Of a stretch of DNA of 64,000 nucleotides, positions 6,819 to 16,239 are shown one piece after another. Position 1 is the stretch's first letter; every line of letters starts with the position of its first letter. The DNA is from CAVUAF01 sp963739375 (GTDB taxonomy: Bacteria; Acidobacteriota; Terriglobia; Terriglobales; Acidobacteriaceae). The stretch is taken from positions 3,831 to 67,830 of the forward strand of contig CAVUAF010000006.1 of NCBI GenBank assembly GCA_963739375.1. The letters are read 5' to 3'. The notes under the pieces were generated by a model. That model had not been told where the DNA came from. It ran no database searches and saw only the letters and a list, made by a program, of their open reading frames with translations. The translations under genes and the position numbers were made by a program.

Positions 6819-7589
6819 TTATCCTCCGTCGGCGCTCTTTAGCTGTTTATCAATCAGCTTCGTGAGACCGCTGAGCAGGTCCACCGGCAGCGGAAACACG
6901 ATGGTTGTGTTCTTCTCCACCCCGATCTCGGTCAGGGTTTGCAGGTAACGCAACTGCAGGCTGGTCGGCTCTTTCGCCAGCAGGCCCGCCGCGTCCGCCA
7001 GGCGCTGCGCCGCCGAGTACTCGCCCTCGGCGTGGATGATCTTGGCGCGCTTTTCGCGCTCCGCTTCGGCCTGCTTGGCCATGGCGCGCAGCATGGAATC
7101 CGGCATATCCACCTGCTTGACCTCGACCGTCGTCACCTTCACGCCCCAGGGATCGGTGTGCTGGTCGAGGATCTCCTGCAGCCGCATGTTGATCTTGTCG
7201 CGGTGCGCCAGCAGTTCGTCGAGCTCCACCTCGCCCAGCACCGAGCGCAGCGTGGTTTGCGCGAACTGCGAGGTCTGGTAGCGATAGTTGTCCACCGCCA
7301 CCACCGCGCGCTTCGCGTCCACTACCTTGAGGAAGATGACCGCGTTCACCTTCAGCGTGACGTTGTCGCGCGTGATGATGTCCTGCGGCGGCACCTCGAA
7401 CGCCTCCTGCTGCAGCGACACCCGCCGCAGCGTGTCAACCGGTTTGAAAACGAAGATGATGCCCGGCCCTTTGGGCTGGTCGAGCACCCGCCCCAGCCGC
7501 AGCACCACTCCCTTTTCCCATTCCTTCAGGATGTTGATGCAGCTGAACAGATAGAAAGCGACCACGACGGCGGCAATCACCAGTGGCAT
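6819..7589 (-). CDS. Slipin/SPFH-band 7 membrane protein, 256 aa
   Basis: Prohibitin/stomatin-like scaffold that forms oligomers at the inner membrane. One N-terminal hydrophobic hairpin (LVIAAVVVAFYLFSCI), then the SPFH domain (KGVVLRLGRVLDQPKGPGI, PPQDIITRDNVTLKVNAV), then the coiled coil (AKQAEAEREKRAKIIHAEGE) and a hydrophobic C-terminus. Start ATG with GGAGGAG upstream. The adjacent upstream gene is nfeD; slipin-NfeD pairing is a widely conserved operon type in which the NfeD-linked protease cleaves slipin-like partners. Confidence 0.92.
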   Translation of the reverse strand: MPLVIAAVVVAFYLFSCINILKEWEKGVVLRLGRVLDQPKGPGIIFVFKPVDTLRRVSLQQEAFEVPPQDIITRDNVTLKVNAVIFLKVVDAKRAVVAVDNYRYQTSQFAQTTLRSVLGEVELDELLAHRDKINMRLQEILDQHTDPWGVKVTTVEVKQVDMPDSMLRAMAKQAEAEREKRAKIIHAEGEYSAAQRLADAAGLLAKEPTSLQLRYLQTLTEIGVEKNTTIVFPLPVDLLSGLTKLIDKQLKSADGG

Positions 7590-7642
7590 GATGGCTCCTC
7601 CAGTTGTACGCGGAAAAAAACGGCGGCTGTGATTCTAGTCCA

Positions 7643-7763
7643 TTTGCGGATTGGCGATTTGGTGATTTGTGATTTGCGATTTGCGATTTGGTGATGACCG
7701 CTACAGAGCAGCGCAGGAAAGTCGCCAATCACCAATCGCCAATCACCAATCGCAAATCACAAA
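7643..7763. repeat. Inverted pair of heptamer arrays
   Basis: Left array 7643-7694 is made of 7-8-bp units of the types TTTGCGA, TTTGTGA and TTTGGTGA. Right array 7722-7763 has six exact 7-bp units (TCGCCAA, TCACCAA, TCGCCAA, TCACCAA, TCGCAAA, TCACAAA) that are the reverse complements of those types. A 27-bp core separates them. The last unit contains the nfeD stop codon. The arms could form a long hairpin in RNA or a cruciform. Confidence 0.92.
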
Positions 7764-9013
7764 TTTCCTGCCGGTCCCACGTGCAGCACCAGTCCTTCGA
7801 CCTCCCGCACCTGCACCCGTTGGCCCACGCCGAGCGGCGGACCCTCGGCGACCGCGTTCCACAGCTCGCCGCCGATCCACACCTTGCCCTCGGGCGCCAG
7901 CGGCGTGCGCGCCACCCCCATTTCGCCCACCAGCCCGCGCGGCCCGAGCATGTCTTTCTTCAGCCGCGCCCGCAAGGCGATGGTCGCCAGGAACACGGTG
8001 ATGGCGCCCAGCGGAATGCTGATGGCCAGCGACGTCCACAGCCGCACCCGCATCGCCGGAATCGGCCCATCCACCAGCAGCAACCCGCCGATGGTGAGCG
8101 CCGCAATCCCGCCGATCCCCAGCACCCCGTGGGTCTGGAACTTGGCTTCCAGCGCGAACAGCGCAAACGCCACCAGGATCAGCGCCAGCGCGGCGTAGTT
8201 GGTGGGCAGGATGTTGAGCGCGAACACCGCCAGCAGGATGAAGATCAGGCCCACCACGCCCGGCACCACCGCCCCCGGATGGTTGAACTCGGCATACAGC
8301 GCCAGCAGCCCGATGCCGAGCAGCGCGAAGGCGACGTTGGGATCCATCAGGGCCGAGAGGATGCGCTGCTTCAGCGTCATGGACAGCTCGTGCACCGGCT
8401 TGCCCGCCGTGTGCAGCACCACCTGGCTGCCGTTGAAGCGGGTGACGGTGCGGCCGTCCACCTGCTGCAGCAGGTCCTGCTCGTTGGCCGCCACCACGTC
8501 AATCAGGTGGTCGCGCAGGGCTTCCGCCTCGGTGAACGACTTGGAGGCCCGTACCCCGCTCTCCGCCACCTCGACGTTGCGCCCGCGCTTCTCCACCACC
8601 GAGCGCATCAGCGCCGCCGAGTCGTTCTCCAGCTTGGCCTTCATCACGTCGTCCATCTTTTCGCCGCCCAGGGTGACGGGATGCGCCGCGCCGGTGTTGG
8701 TGCCCGGCGCCATGGCCGCCACGTCGGCCGCTTCCAGGATGTAGAAGCCCGCCGAAGCGGCGCGGCTGCCGCTGGGCGCGACATAGATGATGACCGGCAC
8801 CGGCGAGGCGAGGATCTTGGTGATGATGTCGCGGGTGGAGTCGACCAGCCCGCCCGGCGTCGCCAGCTCGATCAGGACAGCATCGGCGTGTTGCGCCGCG
8901 GCATAGTCCACCGCCCGCCCGATGAACTCCTCGCTCACCGGGTGGATCATGTCGTGCACCACGATCTTGATGACATCGGCGCGCGCCGGCGCTGCGCCGA
9001 CCAGCGCCAGCAC
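7757..9013 (-). CDS. NfeD family serine protease / membrane protein, ~418 aa
   Basis: Long NfeD (NfeD1b type): an N-terminal ClpP-like periplasmic protease, a transmembrane core, and a C-terminal OB-fold. Protease signs are ELATPGGLVDSTRDI and the serine loop SGSRAASAGFYI. Several transmembrane helices follow (VVGLIFILLAVFALNILP and others), then the OB part (GKVWIGGELWNAVAEGPPL). The 5' end is uncertain. The GTG at 9013 gives only a 12-residue hydrophobic N-terminus; the frame stays open for about 26 more codons, has no ATG, GTG or TTG, and includes CTG codons that would give a better signal peptide. That extension lies in a GC-rich heptamer tract. The stop codon lies in another heptamer array. 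Confidence 0.85.
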   Translation of the reverse strand: MLALVGAAPARADVIKIVVHDMIHPVSEEFIGRAVDYAAAQHADAVLIELATPGGLVDSTRDIITKILASPVPVIIYVAPSGSRAASAGFYILEAADVAAMAPGTNTGAAHPVTLGGEKMDDVMKAKLENDSAALMRSVVEKRGRNVEVAESGVRASKSFTEAEALRDHLIDVVAANEQDLLQQVDGRTVTRFNGSQVVLHTAGKPVHELSMTLKQRILSALMDPNVAFALLGIGLLALYAEFNHPGAVVPGVVGLIFILLAVFALNILPTNYAALALILVAFALFALEAKFQTHGVLGIGGIAALTIGGLLLVDGPIPAMRVRLWTSLAISIPLGAITVFLATIALRARLKKDMLGPRGLVGEMGVARTPLAPEGKVWIGGELWNAVAEGPPLGVGQRVQVREVEGLVLHVGPAGNL

Positions 9014-9030
9014 CGCGACCGCGATGACGC

Positions 9031-9080
9031 GCAGGGCGGAGAGCGGAAAGCGCAGGGCGGAGTGCGGGAAAGCGGAAAGC
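9031..9080. repeat. Heptamer tract, units GCAGGGC / GGAAAGC
   Basis: Seven consecutive 7-8-bp units (GCAGGGC, GGAGAGC, GGAAAGC, GCAGGGC, GGAGTGC, GGGAAAGC, GGAAAGC). It spans the region between the TPR gene stop (9089) and the start of nfeD and may encode part of the nfeD signal peptide. Confidence 0.75.
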
Positions 9081-9088
9081 GTTTTGTC

Positions 9089-10657
9089 TCATGGTTTCAC
9101 CGGAGGGCGAGCGCCGCCAGGACGCGCGGCGAGTTCGCGCTGGAGCTGTAGCGCGGCAGCGTTCGCCGGCTCCAGCGCCAGCGCCGCCGCAAGGTTCTGC
9201 TGCGCGCTCTCCCGCCTATTGTCGCGCAGATCGAGCCGCCCCAGTACAAGATACGCTTCGGCCGAGGGGGCGAGGCGCAACGCCGTCGCCGCCTCGGCGC
9301 GGGCCGCCGCCGGGTTGCGCGACTCCAGCGCCGCCGCCAGGCCGGCGTGCGCCGCCGGGTTGGCTGGGTCGAGCACCACCGCCTCCCGTAACTCCTTCTC
9401 GGCCAACACCGTAAAGCCTTCCTGCAGCAACTGGTGAGAATGTTCCACGTGGAACAATGCGTGTTTGGCGGGGTCGGACAGGGCGAGCCTGGCCTCGGAG
9501 GCATTCTGGATTTCTAGCTGCAGTTGTCTAAAACTCTGCTCGTCGTAGTTGCGCTTGAGGCGCTCCAGCGGCGGCTTGGCCGGGGCTGCGCCGTTGCGCC
9601 CCAGGGCCTCGAGCAGCGTGCGCGCCTCGCCATCGTTGGGGCGATGCGCCAGCGTTTCGCGCAGGTGGCGCGCGGCCCCGGAAGCATCGCCGGAGCGCGC
9701 CAGCGCCACCGCCAGGTTGAAATGGTAGTCGGGATCGTTGGGATCGGCCTCGATCGCCTTCTGGAAATACTCGACGGCGTTCTTCTTGCCGCGGCGGCCC
9801 GCCACCACCCCGAGGTTGTTGTAGACCTCGGTGAGCGGCATGCGTTCGGCGAGGTAGCTGAAGGCGGCCTCCGCCTGGTCGAAGGCGCCGAGGTAGAAGT
9901 GGGCCAGCCCCTGGTAGAAGGCGGCCTCGCCGGCGTCGTCGTCGGTGCGCGGGACCCGCGCCAGCGTGGCGGCGGCGTTAGTGTAGTCGCGGGCGGCGAA
10001 ATACGTCTTGCCGAGCTGGAACTGCGCCGCCGCGTACTGCGGGTTGAGGCGCAGGGCCTCGCGGAAGCGGCGAACCTGCTCCTCGGGCTCGGTGGCGGTG
10101 ATGCCGCGAATGTAGTTTTCGAAGGCATCGAGCCGCACGTCGGCCTCGGCGGCCACGAACGCTTCCTTGTTCCCGCCCTCCCCGGGGCGAAGCTGCTGCA
10201 GCAGGTCCCAGGCCAGTCCGTGGCTGAGCGCGAACAGGCTCAACAGCGAGCCCGCGCCGCGCACTTCGGGCAGGAGCTTGAGGTGCTTGACGTCGATCGC
10301 CTGGGCGCGCGCGCTGAAGGTCTGGCCGTCGTAGCTGTAGCTGCCGGCGATGAGGTAGTCGGCGTCGAGTTCCATGGCCACGCGGTACAGGGTGGCGCGC
10401 GACGGGCGAACGCCGGCGGGAATGCCGACGCGGTCGAAGGCGTAGAGGCGATCGTCGCGGCGAATGAGGAAGAGCGAAGCGGAGGCCAGCCGGTCCGCAA
10501 TCACTTCGGGCAACGCTTCCCCCAACCACTCCAGGCCGGGGGCCTTGGAGGCGTTCTCGAAGGGAACGACCACGACGGTCTGCGCCGGAGACGGCGCCAA
10601 CTGCGCGGCACCGGCGGCCGCCGCAAAAACCGAAGCCAGCAGAAGAGGGCGAATCAA
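9089..10657 (-). CDS. Exported FlgO/TolB-N-like and TPR protein, 522 aa
   Basis: Signal peptide at residues 1-18 (LLLASVFAAAAGAAQ). Residues ~25-140 resemble the fold that assembles a stable complex from a nucleotide-free domain (VVVVPFENASKAPGLEWLGEALPEVIADRL, shown here only as family impression: VVVPFENAS, LGEALPEVIADRL), as in FlgO and the N-terminal parts of many acidobacterial TPR proteins. From about residue 170 there are tetratricopeptide repeats (AAAQFQLGKTYFAARDYTNA, EAAFYQGLAHFYLGAFDQAE, and several more) to the C-terminus. It probably scaffolds proteins in the periplasm. The start is a TTG, chosen because it gives a complete signal peptide and no ATG precedes the conserved part. 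Same strand as nfeD and slipin but with 75 bp and a repeat tract between. Confidence 0.78.
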   Translation of the reverse strand: MIRPLLLASVFAAAAGAAQLAPSPAQTVVVVPFENASKAPGLEWLGEALPEVIADRLASASLFLIRRDDRLYAFDRVGIPAGVRPSRATLYRVAMELDADYLIAGSYSYDGQTFSARAQAIDVKHLKLLPEVRGAGSLLSLFALSHGLAWDLLQQLRPGEGGNKEAFVAAEADVRLDAFENYIRGITATEPEEQVRRFREALRLNPQYAAAQFQLGKTYFAARDYTNAAATLARVPRTDDDAGEAAFYQGLAHFYLGAFDQAEAAFSYLAERMPLTEVYNNLGVVAGRRGKKNAVEYFQKAIEADPNDPDYHFNLAVALARSGDASGAARHLRETLAHRPNDGEARTLLEALGRNGAAPAKPPLERLKRNYDEQSFRQLQLEIQNASEARLALSDPAKHALFHVEHSHQLLQEGFTVLAEKELREAVVLDPANPAAHAGLAAALESRNPAAARAEAATALRLAPSAEAYLVLGRLDLRDNRRESAQQNLAAALALEPANAAALQLQRELAARPGGARPPVKP

Positions 10658-10696
10658 GACGGGAAAATTATAGCGGGCGGGACGCTCCGCGATGCG

Positions 10697-10731
10697 CTAT
10701 TCGTTATTGGTTATTCGTTATTGGCGATTCC
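10697..10731. repeat. Heptamer tract, unit TTATTSG
   Basis: CTATTCG, TTATTGG, TTATTCG, TTATTGG, CGATTCC in the 203-bp spacer between the divergent TPR and tetR genes. Here the tract lies between two start regions, not at a stop codon. Confidence 0.75.
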
Positions 10732-10813
10732 ATCATTGGCTGGAGCGCTCTCTGGCGTCGAGGTGGCGCGCGGAGTGCGGCCCCGGGCCAGGCCGCCGCC
10801 GCATGCGGGCGGG

Positions 10814-10859
10814 TTGACAAAGCCACGGCCCAGCCGCTAGAAAGTAAGCACCTACTTAC
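10814..10859 (+). promoter_or_regulatory. tetR promoter and operator
   Basis: TTGACA at 10814-10819, then a weak -10 (TAGAAA at 10838-10843, 18-bp spacer). Between the -10 and the ATG at 10861 lies the palindrome GTAAG-N6-CTTAC (10844-10859), which would cover the transcription start. This position suits autorepression by the TetR protein. Confidence 0.62.
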
Positions 10860-10860
10860 A

Positions 10861-11568
10861 ATGGTTGCTTCCGCCTCCCTCCGCATTTCCGCCCAGGACC
10901 GCCGCGAGCAAATTCTCGACGTCGCCATGACGCTGTTTGCCCGCCAGGGGTTCGAGGGCACCACCACGCGCGAGATTGCCGAAAGGGCGCGGGCCAACGA
11001 AGCCATCATCTTCCGCCACTTTCCCACCAAGGAAGACCTGTACTGGGCGATCATCGAGCGCAAGATCCAGACCTCGGGGCGGCTGGCGATGATGCAGGAG
11101 GTGCTGGTCTCGGGGGGCAGCGACCTGGAAATCTTCCGCACCATCGCGGAGCGCATCCTGCGCCGCGGCAAGCCGGAGGCGGAGATCACGCGCCTGCTGC
11201 TGTTCACCGCGCTGGAGCGGCACGAACTCTCCCACGATTTCTTCCGCAAGCACGTGGCGGGACAGTTTGCGCTGCTGGCGGGCTACATCCGGCGGCGGGT
11301 GGCCGCGGGCAACTTCCGCGCCGTCGATCCGGTGCTGGCGGCGCGCAGCTTCCTGGGCATGCTGATCTATCACTACCAGGTGGAAGAGCTCTTTGGACAG
11401 GAACGGCGCAGCAAGTACGATCCCGGCGAGGTAGGGCGCCGGATGGCCGAGATCTGGCTGTCAGGCATGGCGGTGCGACCGCCGGCCGCGCGGCGCAACG
11501 GCAACGGTACTCCCCAGCAGTCGCGCGCCCGGCGCAAGGCGCCCGAAAGCACAAAGGCTCTGGCATGA
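10861..11568 (+). CDS. TetR/AcrR-family repressor, 235 aa
   Basis: N-terminal helix-turn-helix is clear (RREQILDVAMTLFARQGFEG, TTTREIAERA, then EAIIFRHFPTKEDLYWAII). The ligand-binding C-terminal half is variable, as usual. It is the first gene of an efflux operon: its stop overlaps the start of the membrane fusion gene by 4 bp (ATGA). A GTAAG/CTTAC palindrome lies directly before the start codon. Likely represses the efflux operon and itself until a toxic substrate binds. Ends in a basic tail. Confidence 0.92.
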   Translation: MVASASLRISAQDRREQILDVAMTLFARQGFEGTTTREIAERARANEAIIFRHFPTKEDLYWAIIERKIQTSGRLAMMQEVLVSGGSDLEIFRTIAERILRRGKPEAEITRLLLFTALERHELSHDFFRKHVAGQFALLAGYIRRRVAAGNFRAVDPVLAARSFLGMLIYHYQVEELFGQERRSKYDPGEVGRRMAEIWLSGMAVRPPAARRNGNGTPQQSRARRKAPESTKALA

Positions 11569-12833
11569 ACCTGATAACCCGCCATCATTCCCTGTCCCGC
11601 AGCGCCGCGGCGCTGCTCGCCCTCGCGGGGCTCGCCCTGCTGGCCGCCTGTTCGCAAGACAAAGACAAGCGCCAGGGCGGTACGCCCGCCGTGCCGGTCA
11701 CGGTCGCGACCGTGGCACAGAAGGACGTGCCCGTGCAGGTGAACTCCATCGGCTACGTCCAGCCCTACTCGACGGTGCAGATCAAGTCGCAGATCAACGC
11801 CCAGGTCATGAGCGTGCACTTCACCGAGGGCCAGGACGTGCAGCAGGGGCAACTGCTCTTCACCCTGGACGCGGCGCCCTTCGCAGCCGACCTGCACCGC
11901 GACGAGGCGACGCTGGCCAAGGACCAGGCGCAGCTGGCGAATGCGCGCGCGCAGTGGGTGCGCGGGCAGGCGCTGTACAAGGAAGGGGTGGTCTCGCGGG
12001 AGCAGGCCGACACCATCCGCACCAACGCGGAAGCGCTGGAAGCCACGGTGAAGGCCGACCAGGCCGCCATCGAAGCCTCGCGCGTGCAGTTGCAGTACAC
12101 CAAGATTTACGCCCCCCTCACGGGCCGCACCGGCAACCTGATGATCAAAGCGGGCAATCTGGTGAAGGCGAACGACACTCCCTTTCTGGTCACCATCAAC
12201 CAGATCACCCCCATTTACGTGCAGTTCGCCGTGCCGGAAGGCAACCTCGCGGCGATCAAGCGCGCCATGGCGGAAGGCAAGTTGCCGGTGACGGCCACGG
12301 TGCCCAACCAGCCCACCGCGGCACAAGGCGTCTTGAGCTTCGTGGATAACGCGGTGGATCCTGGCACCGGCACCATCCAATTGAAGGGGACGTTTGAAAA
12401 CGCCGACCGCAAACTGTGGCCGGGCCTCTACGCCAACACCGTGCTGACGTTGAGCGTCGAATCCAACGCCACCGTGGTACCCGCGCAGACGCTGCAGAGC
12501 GGGCAAAAGGGCAACTACGTGTATGTGGTCAAGTCCGACCGCACGGCCGAGCGCCGCGACGTCGTGGTGGAGCGCACGTCGGGCAGCGACGCGGTGATAA
12601 CCGCGGGTCTGCAGCCCGGCGAAACCGTGGTTGCCGACGGGCAATCGCGCGTCGTTCCGGGCCAGAAGGTCGATTTCAAGAACCCCAGTGCCGCGGCCGC
12701 GCCCGCGGCTCCCCCGGCAGGAGCTCCGGTGCGGGAAGGAACGGCCAAGGGGAAAGCGCCGACCGCGCGCCCCGCGGGGAATACGGGCCGCACCGCGGCC
12801 GATGCCCTGGTCAAGCCGGAACGTGCCCAATGA
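11565..12833 (+). CDS. RND efflux membrane fusion lipoprotein, 422 aa
   Basis: Periplasmic adaptor between an inner-membrane RND pump and an outer-membrane channel. Lipoprotein signal with lipobox LLAAC near residue 28. Then a barrel-sandwich hybrid half (YSTVQIKSQINAQVMSVHF, EGQDVQQGQLLFTLD), an alpha-hairpin of coiled coil, and the second half YAPLTGRTGNLMIKAGNLV, followed by beta-barrel and membrane-proximal domains. The C-terminal ~35 residues are Ala/Pro-rich. Overlaps tetR by 4 bp upstream and the pump gene by 4 bp downstream. No tolC-type gene is seen in the window. Confidence 0.93.
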   Translation: MNLITRHHSLSRSAAALLALAGLALLAACSQDKDKRQGGTPAVPVTVATVAQKDVPVQVNSIGYVQPYSTVQIKSQINAQVMSVHFTEGQDVQQGQLLFTLDAAPFAADLHRDEATLAKDQAQLANARAQWVRGQALYKEGVVSREQADTIRTNAEALEATVKADQAAIEASRVQLQYTKIYAPLTGRTGNLMIKAGNLVKANDTPFLVTINQITPIYVQFAVPEGNLAAIKRAMAEGKLPVTATVPNQPTAAQGVLSFVDNAVDPGTGTIQLKGTFENADRKLWPGLYANTVLTLSVESNATVVPAQTLQSGQKGNYVYVVKSDRTAERRDVVVERTSGSDAVITAGLQPGETVVADGQSRVVPGQKVDFKNPSAAAAPAAPPAGAPVREGTAKGKAPTARPAGNTGRTAADALVKPERAQ

Positions 12834-15800
12834 GCATTGCTGAGCTCTTCATTCGTCGGCCGGTGATGACGACGCTCTTGATGGGCGCCATCCTGCTGTT
12901 TGGCATCGTCGCCTACCGGCAACTCCCGGTCAGCGACCTGCCCAACGTGGACTTCCCCACCATCCAGGTCAACGCTTCGCTGCCGGGCGCCAGCCCGCAA
13001 ACCATGTCCTCGGCCGTGGCCATGCCGCTGGAGAAGCAGTTCTCCACGATTCCTGGCCTGGACTCGATGAACTCCACCAGCCAGCTGGGTTCGACTTCGA
13101 TCACGCTGCAGTTCAACCTGAACCGGGAGATTGATGCGGCGGCGCAGGACGTGCAGTCCATGATCGCCAAGGCCGCCCGCGACCTGCCGCAGAACCTGCC
13201 CACCCCGCCGTCCTATCAGAAGGTGAACCCGGCGGACTCGCCGGTGCTGTACCTCAACCTGGTGGCCGACGACATGCGCATGTCGGACCTCGACGAATTC
13301 GCCGAGACGCTCATGGCGCAGCGCATTTCCATGGTGCCGGGCGTGGCCCAGGTGGGCGTCTTCGGCGGCTCGAAGTATGCGGTGCGGGTGCAGCTCGATC
13401 CCTACGCCATGGCCAGCCGCGGCATCGGCATCAATGAAGTCAGCAATGCGGTGCAGAACGGCAACGTCGACCTCCCCACCGGCATCCTGTGGGGACCCAC
13501 GAAAGCGCTGACGATTCAGGCCAGTGGCCAATTGACCGAGGCGGCGCAGTACCGCCCCTTGATCGTGGCGTACCGCAACAACGCTCCGGTGCGGCTGCAA
13601 GAGGTGGGCAACGTCTTTGACAGCGTGGAGAACATAAGGACGGCGAGCTGGTCCGGCGATCAGCGCACCATCATTCTCTCCATCCAGCGCCAGCCCGGCA
13701 CCAATACCGTCGAAGTGGTGAACAACATCAAGGCACTGTTCCCCGCCTTCCAGGCGCAGCTGCCGCCCACTGTCCACCTCGGGATTCGCAGCGACCGGTC
13801 GGAGAACATCCGCGCCTCGGTCGCGGACGTGAAGTTCACCCTCATGCTCACCGTCACGCTGGTGGTGATGGTCATCTTCCTGTTCCTGCGGAACCTGTCC
13901 GCCACCGTCATTCCCAGCATGGCGCTGCCCATGTCCATCATCGGCACCTTCGCGGTGATGTACCTGCTGGATTACAGCGTGGACAACTTGTCGCTGATGG
14001 CGCTGACGCTCTCGGTGGGCTTCGTGGTGGACGATGCCATCGTGATGCTGGAAAACATCGTGCGCCACATGGAGATGGGGGAAGCGCCCTGCCAGGCGGC
14101 GCTGCGCGGCTCGCGCGAGATCGGCTTCACCATCCTCTCCATGACCCTGTCGCTGGCCGCGGTGTTCATCCCGGTGCTGTTCATGGGCGGCATCCTGGGG
14201 CGGCTGCTGCACGAGTTCGCGGTGACCATCGGGGTCGCCATTCTCGTCTCTGGCGTGGTCTCGCTGACCCTGACGCCGATGCTATGCAGCCGCTTTCTGC
14301 GGCCGCCGCAGGCCGAGCACCACGGCCGCCTGTACAACTGGATCGAGCGCGGCTTCGATGGCGTGCTGCACGGCTACGACCGTACCCTGAAGCTGGCGTT
14401 GCGCCATCGCGCCACCGTGATGGTGATTTCCGCGCTGGTGCTGGTGGCGACCGTGTTCCTCTTCCGCATCATGCCCGCCGGCTTCCTGCCCTCGGAAGAC
14501 CAAAGCCAGATCTTCATCTCCACCGAGGCGGCGCAGGGCATTTCGTTCGAGGACATGGTGCGGCACCAGCAGGCGCTGGTTGCCGTGCTCAAGAACGATC
14601 CCGACGCCAAGAGCTGGGTGCAAGACTACTTTTCCAGCGTGCCCCGCGGCTCCATGAACCAGGGCATGATCTTCCTGCGGCTCAAGCCCATCGGCACGCG
14701 TCCGCACGTGGATGAAGTCATCCAGCGGCTGCGGCCCAAGCTGGCCCACGTGCCGGGAATCACCGCTTACCTGCAGAATCCGCCTCCCATTCGCATCGGG
14801 GGACAGATCAGCAAATCGCAGTACCAGTTCACGATGCAGAGCCCGGACACGGATGAGCTGTACCGCTACGCCCCCATCATGGAGCAGAAGCTGCGCGGGA
14901 TCCCGGGCCTGCAGGACGTGACCACCGATCTGCAACTCAACAACCCGCAGGTGGACGTCAATATCGACCGCGACAAAGCGGCCGCCCTCGGCCTGACCGC
15001 CAATGACATTGAAAGCACGCTGGCGCTGGCGTACGGCTCCTCGCAGATCAGCACCATCTACGCGCCCAACAACGCCTATCGCGTCGTCATGGAACTCAAG
15101 CCGGAGTTCCAGCGCGACCCCAACGCGCTCAACCTGCTCTACGTCCGCAGCCTCAGCCAGCCCGGCAACGTGGTGCCGCTGGGGACGGTGGCGACCATCA
15201 CGCCCAGCACCGGGCCGCTCACCGTCAACCACCTCGGCCAGTCGCCCTCGGTGACGCTCTCCTTTAACCTGCGGCCCGGCCTTTCCCTGGGCACGGCGGT
15301 GGATGCCATCTCCGACATTGCTCGCCAGACGATCCCCAGTACCATCGCCATCAGCTTCCAGGGCACGGCCCAGGCCTTCCAGTCTTCCATGCGGGGACTG
15401 GGCGTGCTGCTGGTCATGTCGATTCTCGTCATCTACATCGTGCTGGGCGTGCTCTACGAGAGCTTTATCCACCCCATCACCATTCTCTCCGGGCTGCCTT
15501 CGGCGGGCTTCGGCGCCCTGCTTACGCTGCTGGCTATTCCGCATGGAGCTGAACATCTACGCGTTCGTCGGCATCATCATGCTGGTCGGGATCGTGAAGA
15601 AGAACGCCATCATGATGATCGACTTCGCGCTCGATGCGCAGCGCAACAACGGCCAGAACGCCGGAAGAGGCCATCTACTACGGCGCGCTGGTGCGCTTCC
15701 GTCCCATCATGATGACCACCATGGCGGCGCTGATGGGCACGCTGCCCATCGCGCTCGGCTTTGGCGCGGGCGTCGGAATCGCGGCGGCCGCTGGGCCTGG

Positions 15801-15967
15801 CAGTGGTGGGCGGGCTGATGTTTTCGCAGGTCATCACCCTCTACCTGACGCCCGTGTTCTACACCTACATGGAGTCGTTCGAGGAATGGCTGAATCGCAC
15901 CTTCCGCCGCGGCCAGCAGGCGGAAGCCATCGAGGCCGCACCCACGCCCGCCCTGGCGCACGACTGA
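12830..15967 (+). CDS. RND efflux pump, HAE-1/MdtB-like, interrupted by three frameshifts
   Basis: Proton-driven inner-membrane pump. The intact N-terminal ~900 residues begin MSIAELFIRRPVMTTLLM and include porter segments, the VGFVVDDAIVMLENIVRH proton-relay helix (TM4 Asp pair) and later LGVLYESFIHPITILSGLP. Then the frame breaks three times by apparent extra bases: a G near 15532 (between LLTLL and LFRMELNIYAFVG), a base near 15660 (before PEEAIYYGALVRFRPIM), and a T near 15772 (before ESRRPLGLAVVGGL). Restoring the frame gives a ~1044-residue protein, the normal family length, with no lost domain. As written the product would stop at about 15712. Either assembly errors or a very recent pseudogene; the clean conservation on both sides favours errors. 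Confidence 0.88.
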
Positions 15968-15990
15968 AGCTTTTTCCCTTCTCTTTGTGG

Positions 15991-16019
15991 ACGCGGGCGA
16001 CTCGCCCGCGTTCTTTTTT
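15991..16019 (+). terminator. Intrinsic terminator of the efflux operon
   Basis: ACGCGGG-CGACTCG-CCCGCGT followed by TCTTTTTT, 23 bp after the pump stop codon. The same GC-rich palindrome ends transcription units at 44996 and 49401. Confidence 0.88.
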
Positions 16020-16239
16020 GCACGATGCTTGTGTAGGGACGGCCGCCTCGGTTGTTCAGCCGGTACGCAGCACCGAACGTCGCGGCTCGCCGCCGCTTGG
16101 CAGGGCCGCCGATTTCATTTCTAATGCGGCGCGTGAAGAAACATCTGGCCGGAGTGGGAGAGCGGCGCGTGGGGACGGAAGTGAGATGATTGAGCCCGTG
16201 CGTGGCTGAAGGGAACCGCGCCCTGGCTCAATAACCGAT

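Noticed and set aside
12416..12829. N-terminal extension of the RND pump frame
   Set aside because: It overlaps the membrane fusion gene in another frame and is Arg-rich; the pump begins at ATG 12830.
16020..16239. Manganese (yybP-ykoY) riboswitch before terC
   Set aside because: The spacer has paired GC stretches but lacks the conserved junction sequences.
15968..16239. Small gene between pump and terC
   Set aside because: Frames present are short, lack ribosome sites and show only GC-driven residues.
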